Positions 9,410 to 16,328 of a stretch of DNA of 64,000 bases are shown piece by piece. This stretch comes from Nostoc sp. T09 (GTDB taxonomy: Bacteria > Cyanobacteriota > Cyanobacteriia > Cyanobacteriales > Nostocaceae). Below the pieces are notes generated by a model, which was not told the DNA's origin, did not search any database, and was given only the letters and a program-made list of their open reading frames with translations. Positions within the stretch are counted from its first letter, which is position 1. Each line of letters opens with the position of its first letter. A program made the translations under genes and the position numbers. Where the stretch lies: NCBI RefSeq assembly GCF_002154695.1, contig NZ_MTAV01000032.1:50488-114487 (forward strand), written 5' to 3'.

Positions 9410-9615
9410 GTTATTCTCCTAAATTACTTGCCACATTTTAATTGTTTTGTCAGAGTACCACTGGTTTTACACTACTGTTAACCCAGATTTATCCTAGATG
9501 TGTAATGGTGACGAATTAGACTTTGCTTAAGTGCCCACTCAAATTAGCTTAGATGCCTTTTTGGTCTTTATAGCAATGAGCCAAAATTCAACTACATCGT
9601 TAACTTGTTGTACTA

Positions 9616-11040
9616 CTACTCGGTTGTTAACGGTAAGCAAATTGTAAAAGTTGCTCCTTGACCGACTACGCTGCTAGCAGTGATGCTACCATGATGGGCT
9701 TCTACAATCCGCTTCGCCAAGGCTAAACCCAAACCACTACCACTACCTTTCCGCGAGGGATCTGTTGTATAAAATTGTTCAAAAATCCTTGGTAAATCGC
9801 GCTCGCTGATACCCAAACCTTGATCTTGAATTTTCACAACAGCTTGCTTCCCCTCTTTATACCCAGAAATTAAGATCTGAGAATTGGGTAATGAGTGTTT
9901 GATAGCGTTATCCAACACATTCAAAAAAACTTGCAATAGTCGCTCAGGATCGCCTTGTAGTGATAAGTTAACAACGTTGACTTGCACAGATACGCCAACA
10001 GTTTGCATACGCGGTTCCATTGCGCTAACAGTACGGTTAATCAGACTGCACAATGAGCAAGTTTGCTGTTTTATTTGGGTAACTCCGGCTTCCAAACGTC
10101 CTAAATCGAGCAAATCATGAATTAGTTGGGATAAGCGTTTAATTTCATTTTCGATTGTTTGAAAAAAGCGATCGCGTAATTCTGGTTCTTCGTAGGCTCC
10201 ACTTTTGAGTGCTTCTACAGTTACTTGAACGTTGCTAATCGGTGTGCGCAGCTCGTGAGAAACATTTGCCAAAAACGAGCGACGTTCTTGATCGAGTGAA
10301 GCTAGTCGCGCGCTCATCCGGTTTAACTCTGCTGCTAACTGATCCAACTCATTGTTCTGGTTAATTAAGAGCTTGTCACCAAAATGACCTCTACCTAGGT
10401 GAATAGCGAAGTTTCGCATTGTTTCAATCGGTTTAGAAAGGCTGCGCGCAAGACGAGCGCTAATCAGCGCACACAGCAAAATTACCAACGTCAATGCTCC
10501 TAAAACACTCCAAATCACCCTAGCAAACTGACGCTGATACTGCTCCAGAGTGATGGACATGCGTAGCAAACCCAGCAATTGACCACGACGCGAGATTGAT
10601 TTAACGATGTAGAGGCGATCTTCATTTGATAAAACTCCTTTTGCAATCCCCTGTGCCTGATGATTTTCTAGGGCTTCGCGGATTCCCGGAACTTTGTACC
10701 AGTCTCTAACTTGTTTGTCGATTCTGGAATCAGAACTAGCTAGTAAACGAGCTTGTTGATCAAAAATGCGGAGTGTTACTGTTTGTGGTGCGCCATAGCG
10801 TTGCACTAACTCCTCTAGCTTTTGAATATCTTGTTTTTCTAAAGCATCAGCTGCACTCTCGCTGAGGGCTGTTGTCCAATTCTCTAAATCAGCTTGTCGT
10901 GTCCGCATGAAGTAGGTATGAAATGACCAGAGAATGTAACCTGCCATGAAGGAGGTTCCTAAAGCTGTGAGCAGCAGGTAAGTAGCTAATAACCTGGCAT
11001 ATATAGAATTGAAATGGATGCGCCGTAGCCAGTCCATCAT
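9616..11040 (-). CDS. Membrane sensor histidine kinase
   Basis: 474 residues. There is an N-terminal membrane span (about 14-36), a periplasmic sensor region of about 130 residues, and a second span (about 172-195). A HAMP domain follows (about 196-248), then HisKA with SHELRTPISNVQ (His near 264), and HATPase with N box NVLDNAIKHS, G1 DQGLGISE and G2 GSGSGLGLALAK. It should phosphorylate its His and pass the phosphate to the receiver encoded just upstream; the two genes overlap by four bases (ATGA), so they are translated together. The signal is not evident. All boxes needed for kinase activity are present. Confidence 0.93.
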   Translation of the reverse strand: MMDWLRRIHFNSIYARLLATYLLLTALGTSFMAGYILWSFHTYFMRTRQADLENWTTALSESAADALEKQDIQKLEELVQRYGAPQTVTLRIFDQQARLLASSDSRIDKQVRDWYKVPGIREALENHQAQGIAKGVLSNEDRLYIVKSISRRGQLLGLLRMSITLEQYQRQFARVIWSVLGALTLVILLCALISARLARSLSKPIETMRNFAIHLGRGHFGDKLLINQNNELDQLAAELNRMSARLASLDQERRSFLANVSHELRTPISNVQVTVEALKSGAYEEPELRDRFFQTIENEIKRLSQLIHDLLDLGRLEAGVTQIKQQTCSLCSLINRTVSAMEPRMQTVGVSVQVNVVNLSLQGDPERLLQVFLNVLDNAIKHSLPNSQILISGYKEGKQAVVKIQDQGLGISERDLPRIFEQFYTTDPSRKGSGSGLGLALAKRIVEAHHGSITASSVVGQGATFTICLPLTTE

Positions 11041-11432
11041 GAGGACTGCTCTCCAGAACGACGCTGCAATACTGTTTTTATACTAGCTAGCAGTTCATTA
11101 GTTTTAAATGGCTTAGTAATATAGTCATCTGCGCCTGCTTCTAAGCCCCAAATCTTATCAACATCTTGGTCTTTTGCTGTGAGCATAATGATGGGAACAT
11201 CTGAAAATGCTCGAATTCGCCAACAGACTTCCATACCACCAACCTCTGGTAGCATCAAGTCGAGCACAATCACATCTGGTACTTGCTTGTGGAACTGTTT
11301 GATAGCAGTATGCCCATCAGCAGCTGTTGTTACCTGATAGCCTTCTTTTTGTAGTGTGTAAGTAAGGCTTTCACGCAAAGGAGCTTCATCATCCACGAGT
11401 AAAACGTGAGGCATTTTATATTGCACAATCAT
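11037..11432 (-). CDS. Receiver-only response regulator
   Basis: 131 residues from ATG 11432, or 125 from ATG 11414 (MPHVLLVDDEAPLRES), which is the more typical receiver start. It has the acidic pair in VDDE, the phospho-acceptor in VIVLDLMLPE, Thr in IIMLTAKD and Lys in YITKPF, so it can be phosphorylated. The sequence resembles OmpR/PhoB-type receivers but stops after LLASIKTVLQRRSGEQSS, with no winged-helix DNA-binding domain. The stop codon overlaps the kinase start. It may act as a phosphate relay or protein-binding switch; alternatively it is an OmpR-type regulator that has lost its output domain. Confidence 0.9.
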   Translation of the reverse strand: MIVQYKMPHVLLVDDEAPLRESLTYTLQKEGYQVTTAADGHTAIKQFHKQVPDVIVLDLMLPEVGGMEVCWRIRAFSDVPIIMLTAKDQDVDKIWGLEAGADDYITKPFKTNELLASIKTVLQRRSGEQSS

Positions 11433-11685
11433 CAGCGCCCAATTTTAAACTACATTCGGCACTGAGTTCAACAAAGCAACTCATACTTACTGACAAGAAT
11501 TGAGTAAATACATTGCCTTTTCCGCATTTAGTGGCAAAATCTTTCTCTTTGTTTAACAAAATACAGCGTAGATCCGTAGCAGTCAGACAGCGCTCGGTAG
11601 AGCTTTAGCTGAACTTGTCATGACATGCGATCGCCCTTGGCGTTGGCGCAGGTATCCCTTAGGAGAAGCCATCATATCCCCTTAG

Positions 11686-12027
11686 TTATCCATTCAAAAC
11701 CTCTGCTACTCTAGCTTCCAGTTGTCCTAAATTAAATGGCTTGGTGAGATAGCCATCAGCGCCTATACTTTCATCTAAATGCCTAGTCAGCATAAGTACA
11801 AATACTTCTCTATGATTTTGCATCTCTTTGCAGAGATCGTGAATATTCACATCTGGTAAAGTCACATCTAAAATCACTAGATCTGGGTGAAAGCTCTGGA
11901 ATACAGATCTTGCTGTCTCAACATCTGCGGCAGTTTCTACTTGATAGTTTAGTTTAGTTAAAAAACGCTGGATTAAGTTCCGAACTGCTGGGTCATCATC
12001 AACTACAAGAATTTTCCTACGAATCAT
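11686..12027 (-). CDS. Single-domain response regulator with a shortened receiver
   Basis: 113 residues from ATG 12027 (MIRRKILVVDDDPAVRNL); an ATG at 12051 would add eight. It has the acidic triplet VDDDP, phospho-acceptor Asp in LVILDVTLPD, Thr in VLMLTR and Lys in YLTKPF. Between MLT and GADGYLTKPF there are only about seven residues (RHLDESI), where receivers normally have a dozen or more. The segment forming the end of beta 4 and alpha 4, often the output face, is therefore shortened. No output domain follows. It is 250 bases from the kinase/regulator pair and on the same strand, so a functional link is possible but unproven. Confidence 0.85.
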   Translation of the reverse strand: MIRRKILVVDDDPAVRNLIQRFLTKLNYQVETAADVETARSVFQSFHPDLVILDVTLPDVNIHDLCKEMQNHREVFVLMLTRHLDESIGADGYLTKPFNLGQLEARVAEVLNG

Positions 12028-12244
12028 AAATGTCTCTTTATATGAGAACATATGGCTGCTTGGTTCTATGTAATATAGTTTGGTAAAAGCCAGAGGCTAA
12101 AGTAGTGTATTACATCTCTATCAAACCTAGCAAAGGTTAACGGAACTTAGACATAAATACAGTATTGGTAGTGTTAGAATGCTCCCTAGATTAACCGCAG
12201 ACAAGATTGATATTCAGAAATAATTCAACAGGAGTAAGAAAGTG

Positions 12245-13444
12245 ATGGCTCAGGTTGTAATTGTTGGGGCTGGACCAACTGGTGCAACACTTGCACTCCT
12301 GCTTGTGAAACGCGGCATTGAAGTCAAATTAATTGAAGCATCCCGTAACTTTCGGCGAGTTTTTCGCGGTGAGGGGTTGATGCCCAGTGGAATAAATGCC
12401 TTAGAACAAATGGGATTATTACCTATCTTAGAACGTATACCCCATCGCGCTTTGGATGCCTGGGAGATTTTAATTAACAACCGCTCACTTTTTCGAGTTG
12501 ATGAACCAATAGAAGATGGTGGTTGTCCTACTACACTCGTTTCACAGCCAGCCCTTCTGCAAGCGCTGCTCGAAGAAGCAAGCACTTATCCTAATTTCGA
12601 GTTTGTGCAGAGCGAACCTGTACAAGATTTGTTGTGGACTAATCAGCGTATTTCTGGCGTGAAGCTGGGTGAAGAACGCTCTATTTCTGCTGATTTAGTT
12701 ATTGGGGCAGATGGACGTAATTCAATTGTTCGTCTACGAGCCAATTTACCTTTAGAACAACAGTCTCAAAGCTTTAACATTCTTTGGTTTAAATTAGCGA
12801 ATAGTCCGCTTTTTGACTCTGAGAATGTATTTTATTCAATTGTTAATGGTAGTCATGCATTTGCTGTGTTTCAAGGCTCAGAGGGTAATCTCCAATTAGG
12901 CTGGTCACTCCCGGAAGCTTCTGCTTTGGACTGGAAGCAAGTCGATTGGCCGGAAATGTTGGCGTCGGTATCACCTCCTTGGTTAGCAGAGCATTTCCGG
13001 CAAAATGCAGAAACGATTGAGCGACCCGTACTGTTGACAGTTGTGGTTGGGCGGTGTCCGCGCTGGTATGTACCGGGGTTATTGCTTCTGGGTGATTCTG
13101 CTCATCCGATGTCACCTATCCGCGCCCAAGGAATTAATATGGCTTTGCGGGATGTGATTGTTGCCGCAAATTATCTGGTGCCGCTGTTGCGTTCTAAAGC
13201 AGGACACGCGGAGATTGATGCGGTGTTGCCGCAGATTCAAGCTGAAAGAGAGCCAGAGATTTTTCGGGTGCAGCAGCTTCAAAGTCAGGAAGCGGCTCAG
13301 GCTGAACTATTGGGTAAAAGCCGACTGCTAGTGTCGGTAGTAAGCAAGCTAGCTTTTCTGCTTCGTAAACCTGTTCGACAGTCTTGGCTGCATCGGCAGA
13401 TCCAGTTGCGCCACGGAGTAACGCAGGTAAAGTTAATTGTTTAA
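12245..13444 (+). CDS. FAD-dependent monooxygenase (PHBH-like)
   Basis: 399 residues from ATG 12245; GTG three bases upstream is also usable, and AGGAG lies at 12230. The N-terminal dinucleotide fold reads VVIVGAGPTGATLALLL, the DG motif reads DLVIGADGRNSIVR, and the GD motif reads LLLGDSAHPMSPIRAQGINMALRD. This is the full set for class A flavoprotein hydroxylases (PF01494). It should use FAD and NAD(P)H to oxygenate an aromatic or polyketide-like substrate in the cytoplasm. The substrate is unknown. An old-yellow-enzyme gene lies 615 bases downstream on the same strand, separated by gene remnants, so co-transcription is unlikely. Confidence 0.88.
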   Translation: MAQVVIVGAGPTGATLALLLVKRGIEVKLIEASRNFRRVFRGEGLMPSGINALEQMGLLPILERIPHRALDAWEILINNRSLFRVDEPIEDGGCPTTLVSQPALLQALLEEASTYPNFEFVQSEPVQDLLWTNQRISGVKLGEERSISADLVIGADGRNSIVRLRANLPLEQQSQSFNILWFKLANSPLFDSENVFYSIVNGSHAFAVFQGSEGNLQLGWSLPEASALDWKQVDWPEMLASVSPPWLAEHFRQNAETIERPVLLTVVVGRCPRWYVPGLLLLGDSAHPMSPIRAQGINMALRDVIVAANYLVPLLRSKAGHAEIDAVLPQIQAEREPEIFRVQQLQSQEAAQAELLGKSRLLVSVVSKLAFLLRKPVRQSWLHRQIQLRHGVTQVKLIV

Positions 13445-13485
13445 TACGCAGTCGTTTGAGTGAAGCGTCTCCTCTAGCAATATCG

Positions 13486-13697
13486 TCAACAAAAAGAAAG
13501 TGTTAAATCTTCTGCTTCCAAGCGATGAATTGTGATATCAATAGCAGAACCCCGCGTTTTTAATTTAGCGATCGCTGGCGATTTTTCAATAATATTTAGG
13601 CAATTTCTCTCCCCACCGTCGCCAGGTTAGCAGTTCTACAATATTCAGCAATTTTATTTGCTCTATCTATTGGTCTGGCTCTCTCAGCTTTTGTCAT
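13486..13697 (-). pseudogene. Possible frameshifted remnant of a small protein
   Basis: From ATG 13697 the minus strand encodes MTKAERARPIDRANKIAEYC and continues to a stop after 33 codons. Another frame then carries IIEKSPAIAKLKTRGSAIDI and onward to a TGA at 13486. Together they look like one coding sequence broken near 13620. I do not recognise the family. Codon use and composition look protein-like, but the call is weak. Confidence 0.3.
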
Positions 13698-13809
13698 ACT
13701 TTGAATATATAGAACTCATTTAATGAGTTTAGTATTAGGGATGCCGATCCTTGATTTAGGGATGTACACCTCTGACCTCTCAAACTAAATCTGCATCTCC
13801 AGCTTAGTA

Positions 13810-13995
13810 TCAAATATCGAAAGCAGTTTGAGTACGGCGTACATAATTACTAACTTTATCTGTGGCGTACTTGGCTCTTTTGTTGGTAGTTACAGATACG
13901 GAGTATAGCGGTGCGATCGTATTTATGCTCTCAGTTGATATTGCTTTGGTCGCCCACTGAATGTTTAGAAAAACATCTCCAGATGTTTCAGCAAT
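13810..13995 (-). pseudogene. Possible C-terminal remnant of a coding sequence
   Basis: An open frame without ATG encodes about 61 residues including FLNIQWATKAISTES and KYATDKVSNYVRRTQTAFDI before a stop. The composition is protein-like. It faces the old-yellow-enzyme gene head to head, and with the previous remnant suggests that minus-strand genes once filled this gap. The family is not recognised. Confidence 0.25.
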
Positions 13996-14059
13996 CTAAG
14001 TCTACTGCGTAAGTCCATCACCAATTTCTTTTACTTAGCAAGAGAAGGAATCAATACCA

Positions 14060-15127
14060 ATGGCACACCTGTTTGAACCATTCAGTATTCGTGAAGTCAG
14101 CTTTCGCAACCGCATTGCCGTTTCACCGATGTGTCAATATTCCAGCACCAACGGTTATGCTAATGACTGGCACAAGGTTCATTTAGCTTCTCGTGCAGTT
14201 GGGGGTTCTGGTTTAGTACTAACAGAAGCAGCAGCCGTAGAGCCGCGAGGACGCATTAGCCCCCAAGATTTGGGAATTTGGTTAGATGAACATATCGAGA
14301 ATTTAGCCCAGATTGTGGAATTAATTCATAACTTTGGTGCTGTTGCTGGTATTCAACTCGCTCACGCAGGTAGAAAAGCAAGCACTGCCAAACCCAGCAA
14401 AGGAGGAAAATTCTTAGATGAATCGCAGGAGGGTTGGCGTCCTTTAGTTTCCAGTAGTGCGATCGCTTTCAGCAAAGATGCTCCCATACCAGAAGCCTTA
14501 AGTGTTGAAGGCATTAGACAAGTTACTGATGCTTTTGTCCAAGCTGCCAAACGTTCTTTAAAAGCTGGGTTCAAAGTAATTGAAATCCATGCTGCTCACG
14601 GTTACCTGCTGCACCAGTTTCTCTCGCCACTTGCTAATACTCGCACAGATGATTATGGTGGTAGCTTTGAAAACCGTACTCGACTGCTTAGGGAAGTCGT
14701 TCAAGGAGTGCGAGAAGTTTGGCCGGAAACGCATCCATTATTTGTACGAATCTCTTCTACAGATTGGGTAGACAAGGGTTGGGACATCGAGCAAAGTGTT
14801 ACTTTAAGTGACAAACTCAAGTCTTTAGGTGTAGATTTGATTGACTGCTCTTCTGGTGGAATTATACCGGGTATTAACATCCCACTCAAACCAGGTTATC
14901 AGACTCAGTTTGCCGAACGCATCCGCCGTGAAGCCAATATTGATACAGGAGCCGTAGGTTTAATTACATCTCCTGAACAAGCCGACCAAATTATTAGTAC
15001 AGGAAGCGCTGACATAGTATTGTTGGGACGTGAATTACTTCGCAATCCTTACTGGCCGCACTTGGCTGCTAAACAGTTAGGACACGAAAAACTCTGGCCG
15101 GTTCAATATGACCGAGCTTGGCTGTAA
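14060..15127 (+). CDS. namA: NADPH dehydrogenase of the old yellow enzyme family (YqjM/NamA class)
   Basis: 355 residues forming a TIM barrel with FMN. The thermophilic-like class markers are visible: Cys and Tyr in SPMCQYSS (about 25-28), the HAAHGY motif giving the two substrate-binding His and the Tyr, and DYGGSFENRTRLLREV. The late block IVLLGRELLRNPYWP binds the FMN phosphate. The family reduces activated C=C bonds of enones, nitro-compounds or quinones with NADPH. The start ATG 14060 fits the family N-terminus (MAHLFEPFSIREVSFRNRI). Physiological substrate unknown; related enzymes are linked to detoxification. The symbol is by homology only. Confidence 0.9.
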   Translation: MAHLFEPFSIREVSFRNRIAVSPMCQYSSTNGYANDWHKVHLASRAVGGSGLVLTEAAAVEPRGRISPQDLGIWLDEHIENLAQIVELIHNFGAVAGIQLAHAGRKASTAKPSKGGKFLDESQEGWRPLVSSSAIAFSKDAPIPEALSVEGIRQVTDAFVQAAKRSLKAGFKVIEIHAAHGYLLHQFLSPLANTRTDDYGGSFENRTRLLREVVQGVREVWPETHPLFVRISSTDWVDKGWDIEQSVTLSDKLKSLGVDLIDCSSGGIIPGINIPLKPGYQTQFAERIRREANIDTGAVGLITSPEQADQIISTGSADIVLLGRELLRNPYWPHLAAKQLGHEKLWPVQYDRAWL

Positions 15128-15531
15128 TATTAAGTCCATCTAATTAACTATCCATCAAGCCCAACCCACCTCCAACTCATACTGCCTAGCGGCTAGAGAT
15201 TAGAGGTGGATAAGCTTCTCATACTTTAAATTTCAACTATTAAAGCCATTATTTGATGAAAACTTATCTTTTTCCAATGCCTATAACTCTACCTGAATTC
15301 ATGTTTTTCAAGATGTGTCACTCATGACACATAAATGACATATGAATGTCATATAGAGTATACTTCCACAGATATATATTTGATAAATTGCTTCTGGTAA
15401 AATTCTTCTTAATCTTTTAAGTTTTACAGCCATGTGTACAAGTCTTGGATAAAAACGTAAAAGATTCATTAAAAAAGATGCTACAACTTTACTAGTTTAG
15501 TGTTCCTTACTTGAGAAAGGTTAGTGATGAT
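15128..15531. other. Intergenic region upstream of the small secreted protein gene
   Basis: It holds an inverted repeat CCACCTC..GAGGTGG at 15164-15209 that may end the preceding transcript, and two tandem palindromes at 15314-15352 described separately. No gene was seen. Confidence 0.4.
15314..15352. promoter_or_regulatory. Two tandem palindromes, candidate operator
   Basis: TGTGTCA-CTCA-TGACACA (15314-15331) and ATGACAT-ATGA-ATGTCAT (15335-15352) both have perfect seven-base arms and four-base centres. Their centres are 21 bases apart, two helical turns, so two dimers could bind on one face. They lie 180 bases upstream of the small secreted protein gene. Confidence 0.4.
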
Positions 15532-15918
15532 ATGAACAAAAAATTTCTGTTGCATTTGCTCTCCACTCCTACAGTATTTACATCTATGCTGTCTATGGTG
15601 ATGATGGGTCACCCTGCTCATGCAGCTCTTCGTTCAACCGAAGTCATTTATACTGCTGATGGGCGTGCATGTGTACATTCTCCGCACGGTGCTTATCCCA
15701 CACCTTTAGTCTGTATTCGCCGGAGTAAAAATAATAACGCTGTTGCTGCTCAATCAACACAAGTTGTGGCATCAAACCAAGCAACAACTAGCGATGCTGC
15801 CAAACTAGAATTTAGTGAAGCAGAGAGTAATGGAGCTATAGCCTTATTTGGTTGTGATTGCCCTGCTTGCGTTAGTGCTTATCGCAATTTAAAAGGATTA
15901 CCTGGATTACCCCTCTAG
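15532..15918 (+). CDS. Small secreted cysteine-containing protein, function unknown
   Basis: 128 residues from ATG 15532 (MNKKFLLHLL); a TTG at 15511 would add seven residues but is less likely. Residues 1 to about 28 form a signal peptide ending GHPAHA. The mature part has two regions: RSTEVIYTADGRACVHSPHG..LVCIRR with two Cys, and a C-terminal FGCDCPACVSAYRNLKG with a CxCxxC cluster that could bind metal or form disulfides. A low-complexity Ala/Thr/Gln linker separates them. The family is not recognised. A strong terminator follows at 15967. Confidence 0.8.
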   Translation: MNKKFLLHLLSTPTVFTSMLSMVMMGHPAHAALRSTEVIYTADGRACVHSPHGAYPTPLVCIRRSKNNNAVAAQSTQVVASNQATTSDAAKLEFSEAESNGAIALFGCDCPACVSAYRNLKGLPGLPL

Positions 15919-15966
15919 AATTGCATAAAGAATACTTTTAGATTAACTAATATATCTACACTTAAA

Positions 15967-16014
15967 AGGTAAAAGTAAAAATTTGATTTTTATTTTTACC
16001 TTTTTTTATTTTTA
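15967..16014 (+). terminator. Rho-independent terminator
   Basis: AGGTAAAAGTAAAAAT pairs with ATTTTTATTTTTACCT, followed by a T-rich run. It lies 49 bases after the small secreted protein gene. Confidence 0.75.
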
Positions 16015-16095
16015 ATTCTTTCGCTTGTTGGGTCTAAATAGTACACAGAGCCAACCTGTCCAACGGATCAAATTTTTTATTGGCAGGTGAGAGAT

Positions 16096-16230
16096 AAACC
16101 GCGTCTACTTTGAAAACCATAGTTTTTCTAGATCGGGTTTTGCTCCCAAATCCTATACTCTTCCCTGTTCCCCGTTCCCTGTTCCCTGTTCCCTTTTGAA
16201 AAACTCTAGTTCTCAACTTGGACGAGGTTT
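16096..16230. mobile_element. Small inverted-repeat element (MITE-like), 135 bp
   Basis: The two ends are imperfect inverted repeats of about 37 bases. Both begin AAACC(G/T)CGTC and share the inner block AGTTTTTC. The four-base sequence AGAT occurs directly outside both ends (16092-16095, 16231-16234), consistent with a target duplication. The centre (about 16158-16195) is a tract of the heptamer GTTCCCT. No coding capacity. Confidence 0.6.
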
Positions 16231-16328
16231 AGATATAATTTCTCTCATGTTTTGCTAACAAGTCCATCTGTGTTCAATCGTTTTTTTCCTTTGAGTTTAG
16301 CCATTTAGTTCAGTCTAAACTTTAGTTA

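Noticed and set aside
16034..16216. 60-codon frame with GTGNRERGTG repeats
   Set aside because: It is the translation of the GTTCCCT heptamer tract in the small inverted-repeat element.
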